From contig NZ_JAVIFT010000002.1 of assembly GCF_031157355.1 (NCBI RefSeq), forward strand, positions 413,501 through 477,500: a stretch of 64,000 nucleotides of DNA, given 5' to 3'. Source of the DNA: Hyphomicrobium sp. LHD-15. Lineage in GTDB: Bacteria; Pseudomonadota; Alphaproteobacteria; Rhizobiales; Hyphomicrobiaceae. The position numbers were made by a program, and so were the translations under genes. The notes under the pieces are model-generated. The model ran no database searches and was not told where the DNA came from. It worked only from the letters and a program-made list of their open reading frames with translations. Each line of letters starts with the position of its first letter. Position 1 is the first letter of the stretch. Below, one piece after another: positions 17,391 to 27,326 of the stretch.

Positions 17391-18711
17391 TGCGGCGCCT
17401 TTCTGTATTCGGTTTAGGCGTTTCCGCGTCGACGAGGCCCCAGATCAAGGCCATCAGAATGAAGAAGTGGCGCCAGTGGTCGGTGTCGATGACGAAGCCT
17501 TCGAAGGCGAGGCCCGCGAACGAAGCTGTGGCGATAATGATCGGTCCCTGCAGTGCGCTTCGTCTGCGGATGGCGTAGAAGCCCGCAGCGAGCGTAAGGG
17601 CGACCGAGAGCGCATAGAGCGTTCCGCCGATCCAGCCCGCGTTCATGAACTGGCTCAGGTAGACGTTGTGGGCTTCCTCGTGATGGTAGGTGTCGCGGAA
17701 GCTGTGGGTGCCGATACCGAACGGGTTTTCGAGAATGAGCGCGACGGCCTTGGCCTGGCCGCCGAAGCGGCCTTCGGGGCCTTCGTCGTAGGATTGGTCG
17801 AGGTTGGCGCGCTCCTTGAACAGATCCTGGACGGCTTCGAGTTGGATCGCGGTGCCGAGAGTGGCGACGAGCGCGAACGTGCCCAGTGCCGCGACCGCGA
17901 TGAAGCGGCGATAGTCTGTTGCGCGGCGCGTCGTGACGAGGGCGAGCCAGACGGTGATGAGCAACGAAAGGGCGGTCGAGATCCAGGCGCCGCGCGAGAA
18001 CGTGAGCAATAGCGCCATGAACAGGGGCAAAGCCACGGCGGCGGCGATGGCGGCTTGCTTGAGCGGCGCGCGCAGCGTCACCCAAACCGTGGCGACGATC
18101 GCAGGGGCAAGCGCTGCGCCAAGAACGTTCGGATCCTTGAAGGTGCCGCGTGCGCGGCCGTAGTTGGTGAAGAGATCATAGGCTTGCGGGATGATGCGGA
18201 AGTAGCCGGCGAAGGCTGCCGCCGCCGCGATCAGGCAGCCCACCACATAGAAGATCATGACGAGCTTGAAGCGCGGCTCCGGATCGGCCGAGATGTATCC
18301 GGCCAGGATGAAGGCGCCGAGTGCCAGGAACAGCGTCACGAATTGATGGGTGAGGGCGGTGTCCATCGTCGTCGCCATTGCGCAGCCGGCGAGGGCGAGG
18401 GCGACGTAGACGAGCCACATCGAGAAATTGAGAAGCGCGGCGTTGCCGAAGCGGGTGACGCCGAGCAGCGGCAGCCCGACGATGACGGCACCCATCAGAA
18501 CGTCGGCGATGGCGGGCTCGGAGAAGACGATCGAGCTTGTTCCCATCGCGCCTGCGACGGCGATGGCGGCGAGGAGTGCGACCGAGACCTTCCAGCCGGA
18601 CGCGGACGTTCCGGCGGCATCCAGGGTGGGCGCACGCAAAGGAAGAGCCGGCCGGCGATTGCCGATCGACCCTCCTTTCGCAGGCCACGATGAAAGCGAA
18701 ACGCTCGACAC
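17383..18711 (-). CDS. O-antigen polymerase/ligase family protein (Wzy/WaaL-like)
   Basis: This inner-membrane protein of 442 residues from a GTG start has about 10-12 TM segments and a large periplasmic loop containing RFGGQAKAVALILENPFGIG and HNVYLSQFMNAGWIG, the pattern of the Wzy_C/O-antigen ligase superfamily. It would polymerise repeat units or transfer them to lipid A-core. The first 40 residues are a polar cytoplasmic tail. It lies 14 bases downstream of the polyprenyl sugar-phosphate transferase and overlaps the flippase. Polymerase and ligase cannot be separated by sequence alone. Confidence 0.85.
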   Translation of the reverse strand: MSSVSLSSWPAKGGSIGNRRPALPLRAPTLDAAGTSASGWKVSVALLAAIAVAGAMGTSSIVFSEPAIADVLMGAVIVGLPLLGVTRFGNAALLNFSMWLVYVALALAGCAMATTMDTALTHQFVTLFLALGAFILAGYISADPEPRFKLVMIFYVVGCLIAAAAAFAGYFRIIPQAYDLFTNYGRARGTFKDPNVLGAALAPAIVATVWVTLRAPLKQAAIAAAVALPLFMALLLTFSRGAWISTALSLLITVWLALVTTRRATDYRRFIAVAALGTFALVATLGTAIQLEAVQDLFKERANLDQSYDEGPEGRFGGQAKAVALILENPFGIGTHSFRDTYHHEEAHNVYLSQFMNAGWIGGTLYALSVALTLAAGFYAIRRRSALQGPIIIATASFAGLAFEGFVIDTDHWRHFFILMALIWGLVDAETPKPNTERRRND

Positions 18712-18725
18712 GGTTTCGTGCTCCG

Positions 18726-20267
18726 CTAGTACGCGTTCTTGCCGGAAAGCAGAGCGAATGGGGTCGCGGCGATGATGTAGAGATCGAGCAGCAGCGACCA
18801 GTTGTCGATGTAGTGAAGATCGGCATCGACGCGGCGCTGGATCTTTTCGTGTGTGTCGGTCTCGCCGCGCCAGCCGTTGATCTGAGCCCAGCCGGTAACG
18901 CCGGGCTTGACGCGATGGCGCGCGAAATATTCCGCAACGACCGTCTGGTAGAGATCCGAGCTGGCCTTGGCTTCGGTCGCGTGCGGACGTGGGCCCACGA
19001 GCGACATCTCGCCCTTGATGACGTTGATGAGCTGGGGCAACTCGTCGAGGCTCGTGCGGCGGATGAAGCGCCCGACCGGGGTGACGCGCGGATCGTCCTT
19101 GGTGACGAGCTTGCTCGCGGTGGCGTCGCTCTTGTCGGTGTACATCGAGCGGAACTTGTAGACTTCGATCAGCTCGTTGTTGAAGCCGAAGCGGCGCTGC
19201 TTGAACAGGATCGGCCCCTTGCTATCGAGCCGGATGGCGATGGCCGTCGCCGCCATGATCGGGGCGGCGAGAAGAAACAGAAGCAGGCCGATGACGCGGT
19301 CTTCCAGGTTCTTGATGACGCGATCCCAATCGGTTAGCGGGCGATCCATCAGCGCGAGCATCGGCACGCGGCCGATGAAGGAATAGGATTTCGTGCTCAG
19401 GCGCAGCTTGGAGCTCAATGCCGAGATCTTGATGTCGACGGGCAGCGCGAACAGAAGCTGCAGGATCTGAAGCAGGCGCTTTTCGGCCGTGATCGGCACG
19501 GTGACGATCATCAGATCGACGGCCTCCCTGCGGCAGTAGTCCGGAAGCTGGTCGAAGGTGCCGAGCTTCGGGAAGCCCGCGATGCTCGCGGCCGAACGCT
19601 CGTCGTAGCGATCGTCGAACACGCCGAGGATCGCCACTTCCTTTCGGCCGTCTTCCATCAGCGCCGAGATCAGCGCTTCGGCATCCGGCCCGCCGCCGAC
19701 GATGATGGTGCGGCGCACGAGACGTCCGGTATCGGTCAGTTCTTCGAGCAGATGCGCGAGCGGAAACCGCACCGCGGATATCAGCGCGATGGAAGCTGCG
19801 AGCCAGACCAGGCCGGTCGTGGAGGTGAAAGGCGGCACGCCGAGGAGATAGCCAGCGCCGGTAGCCGCGCAAAACACGATGAGCACGCTTTTTGCGATCT
19901 TGCCGATCTGCTCGACGGGCTGGCGCAAGGCCTGGATCGAGTATGACCAGTTGCGCCGCAGTTCGAGCGTGGTTGCGAGCGCGATGAGGATGCTCCAGAC
20001 GGCAATCGCGAAGCCGCTCTTCGGCTCTGCGCCGAGCGTCGCGAAGGTCAGAACGCCAGTCGCGATAATGATTGTCGCGTCGAAGAAGCTGGTCGCGAAC
20101 AGGAGTTTCGGACGCGATACGTTGCGGCGCTTGTCGCTGAACGCGCCGTCGATCACGCGCGAGATGGATGCAAGCCCGCGCGAAAGGGGCGCGCGCGATC
20201 GGAAGGAGCCGTATGCACCGGCGTCGCCAGTCAGATCGTCGGGATGCTCGTGAGAGAGGATAGCCAT
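18726..20267 (-). CDS. Polyprenyl glycosylphosphotransferase (undecaprenyl-phosphate glucose phosphotransferase type)
   Basis: This is the initiating enzyme of the polysaccharide pathway, moving a sugar-1-phosphate onto undecaprenyl phosphate. The 513 residues from ATG 20267 (a TTG at 20303 is possible) comprise four N-terminal TM helices, a CoA-binding-like Rossmann domain ([15 protein letters not shown]), a further hydrophobic segment and the catalytic bacterial sugar transferase domain: [39 protein letters not shown] and the C-terminal [17 protein letters not shown]. It is the first gene of the operon with the polymerase/ligase and flippase. Confidence 0.93.
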   Translation of the reverse strand: MAILSHEHPDDLTGDAGAYGSFRSRAPLSRGLASISRVIDGAFSDKRRNVSRPKLLFATSFFDATIIIATGVLTFATLGAEPKSGFAIAVWSILIALATTLELRRNWSYSIQALRQPVEQIGKIAKSVLIVFCAATGAGYLLGVPPFTSTTGLVWLAASIALISAVRFPLAHLLEELTDTGRLVRRTIIVGGGPDAEALISALMEDGRKEVAILGVFDDRYDERSAASIAGFPKLGTFDQLPDYCRREAVDLMIVTVPITAEKRLLQILQLLFALPVDIKISALSSKLRLSTKSYSFIGRVPMLALMDRPLTDWDRVIKNLEDRVIGLLLFLLAAPIMAATAIAIRLDSKGPILFKQRRFGFNNELIEVYKFRSMYTDKSDATASKLVTKDDPRVTPVGRFIRRTSLDELPQLINVIKGEMSLVGPRPHATEAKASSDLYQTVVAEYFARHRVKPGVTGWAQINGWRGETDTHEKIQRRVDADLHYIDNWSLLLDLYIIAATPFALLSGKNAY

Positions 20268-20601
20268 GGCCGTGCTTTCGCCTGCGCAAAATTCCGGCCT
20301 CAACCATGAGGAAGCTTTGTCTCAAACCCGTAAAATTCTGCGCGTTCAGGGTGCGCTATCCGCTAAAGGCGCCTTAACTCGGAAGTGATGGTAAAGAAAA
20401 GTTTCCGCTGTGTGCCGGGATGAACGGCCAGAATTTGCGGTGGCCATCAGCCAGCGTTCCGCTTTTTCGTTCACTGTTCGCGGGGGCGTTTTCGGCACAT
20501 GGAAATGCTGCGGATGTCGAACCAAACTTTAAGGGGTTCCGCCGATATTCGTCTTCTTTCTGGCCGCCCTATCGGCAGAAACCTCACGGGAGAGCAGCAA
20601 G

Positions 20602-21657
20602 GTGCTCCATCGCAATAATTTTCTGGTTGGACACGGGCCCGCTCGCGAGCAGGAGCGCGTTGCAGCTCTTGCCGATCTCCAGGTGGTGGACGGCGGTCCC
20701 GAAGAAACCTTCGACCGCATCGCGCGGCTTGCGAAGGCGAGCCTCGGATTTCCGCTTGCCTACGTCTCGTTGATCGATCTCGATCGGCAGATCTTGAAAA
20801 CACACATGGCTGAGCCGGTTTGCGATGGAAGCCGCAACACTGCATTTTGCTCCGTCACCATCGAGACGCAGGACGTTCTCGTCATTCCCGATACGCTCGC
20901 GGATGACCGCTTCTCGGGCTTTCCGCAGGTTGTCGGCGAGCCCTACATCCGCTCCTATTGGGGCGTGCCTCTGACGACCCGAATGGGGTTTAATGTCGGA
21001 GCCCTTTGCGTGCTCGATCGCGTGCCGCGCGATCCGCGAGATGGAGACCTCTCACTCCTCAAGGAGCTGGGACGACTTACCGTCGAGTGCATGGAGTTGC
21101 GCGCTCAGGCGACGACGGACGTGCTGACGGGCGTCCAGTGCCGCCGCTCGTTCTTTGCCGAGGGAGAACGCCTGTTTGCAACCCGTCATCCCGAGCGTGA
21201 GCCGCTGAGCTGCGTCGTTCTCGATGTCGATCATTTCAAGCGCATCAATGACGAATTCGGCCATGCCGTAGGAGACGAGGTGCTGCGCACGCTCGGTGAC
21301 CTGCTGCGCAACGAGCTTCGTCCCGATAGTGTCGCCGGCCGGATTGGTGGCGAGGAGTTCGCGATCCTGCTCCCCGGTGAAGGCATTCAGGCGGCTTTCG
21401 CCGTTGGGGAGCGTCTGAGAACCAAGTTTGCCGATCTCGGTGGTCACAGATTGCCGCCTGTTTCGGCGAGCTTCGGGTTGGCGGAGCGATCGGATTCGGA
21501 TGTTGTGCTGGGCGACCTCGTCCGCCGTGCGGATCAGCAGACCTATTTGGCGAAACGGGCTGGCCGCAACTGCACGTACCCCAAATTGGTCTCGGCTGCC
21601 CCGGCGCAAACCGCTGCTCTCTGCCTGGAGATTTCAGAAGTCTCCGACGTGCGATGA
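20602..21657 (+). CDS. GAF-GGDEF protein (diguanylate cyclase)
   Basis: This 351-residue cytoplasmic signalling protein makes cyclic di-GMP if active. It starts at a GTG preceded by GGGAGAG. The N-terminal GAF domain (about 30-165) has SLIDLDRQ and YWGVPLTTRMGFNVGALCVLD. The GGDEF domain (about 175-335) keeps the metal/substrate residues VVLDVDHFKRINDEFGH and the active-site signature GGEEF. I see no clean RxxD inhibitory site before GGEEF, so product feedback may be absent. It is divergent from the polysaccharide operon, which makes a link to exopolysaccharide control plausible but unproven. Confidence 0.92.
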   Translation: MLHRNNFLVGHGPAREQERVAALADLQVVDGGPEETFDRIARLAKASLGFPLAYVSLIDLDRQILKTHMAEPVCDGSRNTAFCSVTIETQDVLVIPDTLADDRFSGFPQVVGEPYIRSYWGVPLTTRMGFNVGALCVLDRVPRDPRDGDLSLLKELGRLTVECMELRAQATTDVLTGVQCRRSFFAEGERLFATRHPEREPLSCVVLDVDHFKRINDEFGHAVGDEVLRTLGDLLRNELRPDSVAGRIGGEEFAILLPGEGIQAAFAVGERLRTKFADLGGHRLPPVSASFGLAERSDSDVVLGDLVRRADQQTYLAKRAGRNCTYPKLVSAAPAQTAALCLEISEVSDVR

Positions 21658-21664
21658 TCGGTTG

Positions 21665-23248
21665 CTAAAATCGCGGAGCGATCAGGGCTGCAGACGGGCG
21701 CTCGGAGAGGCGCTCGGCTAGGGCGGCCTCAAGGGCGGCGGCGCCCGCCTCCTTGGCCAAAGTTTCCGGCACCACCCAGGCGCGCCAGGAGCGGGCGGTG
21801 AATGTCCGCTCACATGTCAGCGCGCCGCTTGCCGACAGCCGGCAGGTGGGGTCGGCTTCGAGCGATAGAGGCTCGCGCCGGTCGTGGCGCATGATGCGCA
21901 GATCGATCGGCTGGATGTTGGCCGAGAGCGTTTTCAGATCCACATCACGGAATACGCAGGCGAGATGCTGGTTGCAGGCGGCGGCGCGGCGGCCGAGCGT
22001 GTTGCCGGGACCGAGGGCGGTTCCGCGGTTCATCGCGGTGGCGCTGCGCTCGTTGCCGGTGCTGATCCAGCAGGTGGGGCCGGAGCAGATTACCGGATCG
22101 GCTGTTTTCCTGCCGTAGCGGCGGATGCCGTTGGTGCCCGATTCCATGGCGAGCAAGATGGTTACGCGGGTTGTCGGCGTCGTGGCCTTGGCAGGAGCGG
22201 ACGGGCTCGGTAGAGCTGCCGCGGGTTCAGGCGTGGTTAGCCGCTGATGGGTGGGGGCAGGTGCGCCCAGACCCATTGGTGCGTTTTCAGTCAGGCGCTT
22301 ACGCTCGTTGCGCTGCTGCTCGAGCCTGAGTAAGCGCTCGGTGAGGCGCTGATGCTCGGCTTCCCGCGCGGCGGCGAGCGCTTTTTGCTGCTCGGCGGCA
22401 AGTTTTTCCGCGGCGACTATGCGTTGCTCGTCTTCTAGCTTGCGCTGTTCTTCATCGGCGCGCTTCTGCTCCGCCACGCGATTTTCTTCCGCGATGCGGT
22501 GTTCTTCGGCTTCCTTTTCGCGCTGCTCCGCAGCCTCCCTCTGGCGCTGCTCCGCGGCTTCCTTTTCGCGCTGCTCCGCAGCGACACGACGTTCTTCGTC
22601 GGCTCGCTTCTGTTCGGCGAGGCGATTTTCTTCCGCGATCCGGTGCTCTTCTTCCGCGCGCTTCTGTTCAGCTAAGCGCTTTTCCTCTGCAGGACGTGCC
22701 TCTTCAGCGACCCGACGCTCCTCATCCGCGCGCTTTTGCTCGGCAACGCGTTTTTCCGCGGCCTCTTTTTCGCGCTGTTCCTCGGCGACACGGCGTTCGT
22801 CGTCAGCGCGTTTCTGTTCAGCGAGGCGTTTCTCCTCAGCTTCCTTTTGGCGCTGCTCCGCAGCTTGTTCTTGGCGCTGCTTCGCAGCGACACGCCGTTC
22901 CTCGGCGATGCGACGCTCTTCTTCCTCTCGGCGGGCTTCGAGGGCTTCTTCCTCCGCGCGGGCCTTGTCGGCTGCGGCCTTGCGCTCGTCCGCTTCCGCT
23001 CGGGCGCGCGCCAGCATGTCGGTTTCTTCGGCCGCCCGGCGCTTTGCCTCTTCGGCTTTGCGCTGCGCCTGCTCCGCCTTTCGTTTGGCTTCGGCTGCTT
23101 TCTTTTTGGCCGCTTCCTGGTCGGCGCCGCCCGCGAACTTCTCGGCGAGCGCGTGTGCGGCCTGGTCGTTCGCGACCGCCATGCCGGCGGTGGTCAGGTA
23201 AACCCCCACCATCATCGCCAAAAGCGGGAGGGTTCCTCGGCCTGTCAT
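21665..23248 (-). CDS. Exported protein with long Glu/Arg/Ala coiled-coil repeats and Cys-rich C-terminal domain
   Basis: From ATG 23248 (a TTG at 23278 is possible) the protein has 527 residues: a signal peptide (LLAMMVGVYLTTAGMAVAND), then about 280 residues of charged coiled coil built from variants of EEKRLAEQKRADEERRVAE, resembling TolA domain II, then a Pro/Ala linker. The C-terminal domain of about 170 residues has six Cys (PVICSGPTCWIS, AACNQHLACVF, PTCRLSASGALTCE) and a conserved look, suggesting disulphides in the periplasm. I do not recognise that domain. The coil could span the periplasm. The repeats are also visible in the DNA, so its length may vary between strains. Confidence 0.8.
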   Translation of the reverse strand: MTGRGTLPLLAMMVGVYLTTAGMAVANDQAAHALAEKFAGGADQEAAKKKAAEAKRKAEQAQRKAEEAKRRAAEETDMLARARAEADERKAAADKARAEEEALEARREEEERRIAEERRVAAKQRQEQAAEQRQKEAEEKRLAEQKRADDERRVAEEQREKEAAEKRVAEQKRADEERRVAEEARPAEEKRLAEQKRAEEEHRIAEENRLAEQKRADEERRVAAEQREKEAAEQRQREAAEQREKEAEEHRIAEENRVAEQKRADEEQRKLEDEQRIVAAEKLAAEQQKALAAAREAEHQRLTERLLRLEQQRNERKRLTENAPMGLGAPAPTHQRLTTPEPAAALPSPSAPAKATTPTTRVTILLAMESGTNGIRRYGRKTADPVICSGPTCWISTGNERSATAMNRGTALGPGNTLGRRAAACNQHLACVFRDVDLKTLSANIQPIDLRIMRHDRREPLSLEADPTCRLSASGALTCERTFTARSWRAWVVPETLAKEAGAAALEAALAERLSERPSAALIAPRF

Positions 23249-23399
23249 GGGCGGACCTGCATGGGTGAAAGGGCGCAAACAGCAAACGGTTCAAGATGGG
23301 CGATAGATTGCCCCGCCGAACTTGAACGGCAGCTGAATTCGTCTTCCACGATTTCGGCAACAAAGCGGATGGCGGCCGCCCGCTTCCCGCCGAATATCT

Positions 23400-24266
23400 C
23401 TATGTACCGGCGAATATCCCGGCCATGCCTTCGCGGTAGGTCGGAAAGCGGAGCGTCACGCCGAGATCGTCATGGAGACGCCGGTTGCTGACGCGGCGGT
23501 TGTCGGCGTAGAAGCTGCGCCCCATCGGCGTCAGCTCTGCCTGTTCGAACGGAATTTCCGGCGGCGGCTCCAACCCCATGAGGTCTGCAGCGTAGGCGAT
23601 GACATCCTGCGACGGGCTCGGCTCGTCGTCGGTGACGTTATAGATCGTATGCCGGCCGGCGCCGTTGGCGGCTGCAAGGAGAACGGTGGCGATGTCGTCG
23701 ACGTGGATGCGGTTGAAGACCTGGCCCGGCTTCACGATCCGGCGGGCGGTGCCGTCGCGCAGGTCGTCGATCGCACTGCGACCCGGTCCATAGATGCCGC
23801 CGAGGCGGAAGACCTGAACGCGCTTGCCATGAGTCTCGGCAAAAGTGAGCCAATCGGCTTCGGCCTCGAGCCGGCGCTTCGTGCGCTGGACGCCGGGCTT
23901 GGGCGTGGCCGTTTCGTCGATCCATTGGCCGTCGGAGTTGCCATAGACGCCGATGGTCGAGAGGTATCCGATCCAGCCGAGACTGGCGGCGTTGGCCAGA
24001 TCGCCGCCATGCAGCCGAAGCACCGGATCGCCAAGTTCGTCGGGGCTGGCGGATATGAGAACATGAGTGGCGTCGGCGAGGGCGTCGGTCGCTTCGGGCG
24101 CGGGCGAGTGGCCGTCGAACCGGATGGCGCCGTAGCCGAGGGCGGCGATGCGTTCGACGCCGTCGTCGCTGCGCGCGGTGCCGGTGATCTGCCATTCGGC
24201 CGGAGACAGGCGGCGCGCAAGCGCCTCGGCGCTGTAGCCGAGGCCGAAACAAAACAGCTTCTTCAT
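23400..24266 (-). CDS. NAD(P)-dependent epimerase/dehydratase-like SDR protein
   Basis: This atypical extended short-chain dehydrogenase has 288 residues from ATG 24266, whose ATGA overlaps the queG stop. The nucleotide-binding loop is near the N-terminus (LFCFGLGYSAEALARRL, GxGxxxxxL type). YLSTIGVYG and RLGGIYGPGRSA are the usual epimerase-family landmarks. The classic YxxxK catalytic pair is not clear (RTKRRLEAE in place of the Lys helix), as in YeeZ-like members, so it may bind NAD(P) without classical redox activity. Overlap with queG points to co-expression rather than a shared pathway. Confidence 0.82.
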   Translation of the reverse strand: MKKLFCFGLGYSAEALARRLSPAEWQITGTARSDDGVERIAALGYGAIRFDGHSPAPEATDALADATHVLISASPDELGDPVLRLHGGDLANAASLGWIGYLSTIGVYGNSDGQWIDETATPKPGVQRTKRRLEAEADWLTFAETHGKRVQVFRLGGIYGPGRSAIDDLRDGTARRIVKPGQVFNRIHVDDIATVLLAAANGAGRHTIYNVTDDEPSPSQDVIAYAADLMGLEPPPEIPFEQAELTPMGRSFYADNRRVSNRRLHDDLGVTLRFPTYREGMAGIFAGT

Positions 24267-25438
24267 GAGGATAATCCGGAGTTCCATTCCGCCCGGACGT
24301 CGGCGTCGGTTTCGTCCGCGTAGTTTGCCGTACGTGCGGCCGAGACGGCATTGGCCGAAGCCAGGCGCCGAAAGGCCCACACCGCCATGGCCCGTACCAT
24401 CGGGGAGGCATCGTTCAAAAGCGAAGTGACGTGAGGAAGCAGGCTCGGATCGCGGGCATTGCCGGCGGCGATCAGACAATTGCGGACGACGCGGTCGCGG
24501 CCGGTGCGCTTCACAGGCGTGCCGCGAAAGCGCAGCCGGAAGGCGGCGTCATCGAGGGCGAGCAGCTCGGCCAAGGGGGGATTGTCGAGTTCGTGTCTCA
24601 TTTGCAGGCGCGTCTCACGTGACTGCTCCGCGAACTTGTTCCACGGGCAGACGGCGAGGCAATCGTCGCATCCGAAAATGCGATTGCCGATCGGTTCGCG
24701 GAACTCCTCGGGAATGTGGCCTTTGTGCTCGATGGTGAGGTAGGCGATGCAGCGGCGCGCATCGAGCTGATAGGGCGCGGGAAAGGCCTTCGTCGGGCAG
24801 GCGTCGAGGCAGCGGGAACAGCTTCCGCAGTGATCGCGCTCAGGCGCATCGGGTTCGAGATCGGCGGCGCTCAGGATGGCGCCGAGGAACAGCCACGAGC
24901 CGTCGTCGCGCGAGACGAGATTGGTGTGCTTGCCTTGCCAGCCGATGCCGGCAGCGGCGGCCAGCGGCTTTTCCATCAGGGGGGCGGTGTCGACGAACAC
25001 TTTGACCGGGGCGCCGCTCTCGCGTTCGAGACCGGATGCCAGTTCCTTCAGCTTGCCCTTCATGACGTCGTGGTAGTCGGCGCGCTTGGCGTAGGTGGAG
25101 ACGACGCCCCGCATCGGCTCGGCGAGCGCGTGCATCGGGTCTTCATCGGGGGCGTAGCTCATGGCGAGCATGATAACGGAGCGCGCTTCCGGCCAGAGAT
25201 GACGCGGATCGCGGCGGCGGTCGGCGTTCGCTTCCATCCATCCCATGGTGCCGTGGCGGCCTTCGGCGAGGAAGGTCAGCAGGCGGTCGCCCGCAGCAGG
25301 GATCGCCTCGGGGCGCGTGATGCGCATGGTCGCGAAACCCAGAGCGCGGGCGCGCTCCCCGAGCATGGCCTTGAGGGTGCCGCGGCGCGTCTTCGCTTCG
25401 CTGGTGTCCTGCTCGATATCCGGGGTGATGACCGACAC
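24263..25438 (-). CDS. queG: Epoxyqueuosine reductase
   Basis: QueG reduces epoxyqueuosine to queuosine in the wobble position of GUN tRNAs, using cobalamin and two [4Fe-4S] clusters. The 391-residue protein has the catalytic/cobalamin region FVDTAPLMEKPLAAAAGIGW, the two ferredoxin-type motifs CGSCSRCLDACP and CDDCLAVCPW, and C-terminal HEAT-like helices (DASPMVRAMAVWAFRRL). It lies 12 bases downstream of the GST gene and overlaps the SDR, giving a GST-queG-SDR cluster. Confidence 0.95.
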   Translation of the reverse strand: MSVITPDIEQDTSEAKTRRGTLKAMLGERARALGFATMRITRPEAIPAAGDRLLTFLAEGRHGTMGWMEANADRRRDPRHLWPEARSVIMLAMSYAPDEDPMHALAEPMRGVVSTYAKRADYHDVMKGKLKELASGLERESGAPVKVFVDTAPLMEKPLAAAAGIGWQGKHTNLVSRDDGSWLFLGAILSAADLEPDAPERDHCGSCSRCLDACPTKAFPAPYQLDARRCIAYLTIEHKGHIPEEFREPIGNRIFGCDDCLAVCPWNKFAEQSRETRLQMRHELDNPPLAELLALDDAAFRLRFRGTPVKRTGRDRVVRNCLIAAGNARDPSLLPHVTSLLNDASPMVRAMAVWAFRRLASANAVSAARTANYADETDADVRAEWNSGLSS

Positions 25439-25450
25439 GTCGCGCGCTCC

Positions 25451-26146
25451 TCAGAAATCGAGGTTGGCGTAGACCGGCGCGGGCGAGATGCCGGGCATGC
25501 GATCGGCCAGCAGGGCGCGGAACGCCGGGCGCGACTTCATGCGCGCGTACCAGGATTTCGCCGACGGATACTCCTCCCAGGGTATCTCACCGAGGTAGTC
25601 GATCGAGGAGAGGTGTCCGGCAGCTGCCATGTCGGCAAAGCTCATGTCGTCGCCGGCAAGCCAGCGGCGCTCGTGGGCCAAATGATTCACGTAGCCGAGG
25701 TGATAGCGCAGATTGGCGCGAATGGCGCGGAGCGCATCCGGGTCGGGTCCGTGTGAGCGATACGGTGTCAGGTGGCCGTAGACGCGTTCGTAGAGAAGCT
25801 CACGCGTCACCTCGCGGTCGAGCTTGCCGTGGAACCAGTCCACCAGCCGGCGCTGTTCGGCCCGTTGCTCGATGCGGCCGGGGAATAGCGGGGCAGGCCG
25901 GCCTTCCTTTTCGCGGTCCTGGAGGAGGCTCGCGAAATGTTCCGAGATGGCGTAGGCGCCGCAAAGGATGAGCCCGCCTTCGAGCGCCAGGACTGGAAGC
26001 TCGCCGGCAGGATTGAGGGCCAGAAACGTCTCGCGCCATTCCCAGGGACGCTCCTCGGCAAGCTCCGTCTCGACGCCGATCTCCGCGAGCGCGAGGCGGA
26101 TCGAGCGCGATTTCGGGCAGAGCCTGAAGTGCGTCAGAGTGTTCAT
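25451..26146 (-). CDS. Glutathione S-transferase family protein
   Basis: This cytoplasmic GST has 231 residues from ATG 26146 (an in-frame upstream start at 26173 adds nine). The thioredoxin-like N-domain has FRLCPKSRSIRLALAEIG, NPAGELPVL and the gamma-Glu site AISEHF. The helical C-domain follows (WLAGDDMSFADMAAAGHLS). A Cys-Pro-x-Ser at the first helix suggests a Cys- or Ser-type GST such as a glutathionyl transferase/lyase; the substrate is unknown. It is probably co-transcribed with queG. Confidence 0.88.
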   Translation of the reverse strand: MNTLTHFRLCPKSRSIRLALAEIGVETELAEERPWEWRETFLALNPAGELPVLALEGGLILCGAYAISEHFASLLQDREKEGRPAPLFPGRIEQRAEQRRLVDWFHGKLDREVTRELLYERVYGHLTPYRSHGPDPDALRAIRANLRYHLGYVNHLAHERRWLAGDDMSFADMAAAGHLSSIDYLGEIPWEEYPSAKSWYARMKSRPAFRALLADRMPGISPAPVYANLDF

Positions 26147-26379
26147 GGCGGTCCATGGCCGCAAAGCGGCCAAGCTATCGTTTCAGGTTCCAGTCAGTTT
26201 GCTGGTGCAGGGTCTATCGCCGTGATCGGTCTATGTTGTGTCATAGGCCCACAGCAGTGAAACCGTATCCTCGTTCGGGCAAACGTGCTACCGAGCGGCA
26301 ATCTTAAGGTCCTCCCCTCTTCTGGTCCATTTCTTGGGTCTGACCATCTCACCTCATCTCAAATCGGAGAGCATTCGGC

Positions 26380-27177
26380 ATGGCGGTCTGGCAAGCCATT
26401 CTGCTCGGATTCCTGGAAGGACTTACGGAGTTCCTGCCCGTCTCATCGACGGGGCATATCCTTCTGGCCGGACACTTCCTGGGCTTCGATAGCCCCGGCA
26501 AGACGTTCGAGGTGCTGATCCAGCTCGGGGCCATTCTGGCCATCGTTTTCGTCTATTTCCAACATCTTTGGCAGATGGTGTGCGCGCTGCCGAGCGATCC
26601 GCGGATCCAGCGGTTCGCGGTCGCGCTCGCGGTGGCTTTCCTGCCATCGGCGGCGCTCGGCGCGCTGTTTCACGGCTATATCAAGGGTGTGCTGTTCGAA
26701 ACCCCGGTGCTGATCTGCGCCATGCTGATCCTCGGCGGGTTCATTCTTCTGGCGGTGGATCGGCTGAAGCTCACTGTCCGTTACGACGAAACGACGGATG
26801 TTCCGCCGTCGCGCGCTTTCGGCATCGGTCTGTTTCAATGCCTGGCGCTGATCCCGGGGGTGTCGCGGTCCGGCTCGACGATCGTCGGCGGGTTGTTGCT
26901 GGGCGCCGACAAGAGGACGGCTGCTGAGTTCTCGTTTTTTCTCGCCATGCCGACGATGGCCGGCGCATTTGCGCTCGACCTTTACAAGAACTGGGGTCTG
27001 CTTTCGGTTGCTGACGCGCTGCCGATCGGGGTCGGTTTCGTGACGGCGTTCCTGACGGCTGTGGTCGTCGTGAAGTTCGCGCTCGAATTCATCGGGCGCC
27101 ACGGCTTCAGCCTGTTCGCCTGGTGGCGCATCGTGGTGGGGGCGCTGGGGCTCGCGGCGCTGGCGATCTACGGATAG
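26380..27177 (+). CDS. uppP: Undecaprenyl-diphosphatase
   Basis: UppP (BacA) dephosphorylates undecaprenyl diphosphate and so recycles the lipid carrier for peptidoglycan and surface polysaccharide. The 265-residue membrane protein has the two family motifs [15 protein letters not shown] and [10 protein letters not shown] and about eight TM segments. GGAGAG stands 11 bases before the ATG. The enzyme links to the undecaprenyl-based polysaccharide operon at 16-20 kb. Its overproduction confers bacitracin resistance in other bacteria. Confidence 0.96.
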   Translation: MAVWQAILLGFLEGLTEFLPVSSTGHILLAGHFLGFDSPGKTFEVLIQLGAILAIVFVYFQHLWQMVCALPSDPRIQRFAVALAVAFLPSAALGALFHGYIKGVLFETPVLICAMLILGGFILLAVDRLKLTVRYDETTDVPPSRAFGIGLFQCLALIPGVSRSGSTIVGGLLLGADKRTAAEFSFFLAMPTMAGAFALDLYKNWGLLSVADALPIGVGFVTAFLTAVVVVKFALEFIGRHGFSLFAWWRIVVGALGLAALAIYG

Positions 27178-27326
27178 AGCTCGCGGACCCGGTTAAGGGT
27201 TTTGGTGCCTCAAACCGAGGCAATATGCTGACTGGCTGCGCGCTAAAAAATTTCAGCCAGTCAATGGCATCAGGGATGTTTCTTTACGTCATAACTGAGC
27301 TACCGAGCCGGATCGGCCCGGTATCC

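Noticed and set aside
22419..23201. Plus-strand frame rich in Ser, Cys and Arg
   Set aside because: It is the reverse reading of the Glu/Arg/Ala coiled-coil repeats; its own repeats are a consequence of that gene.
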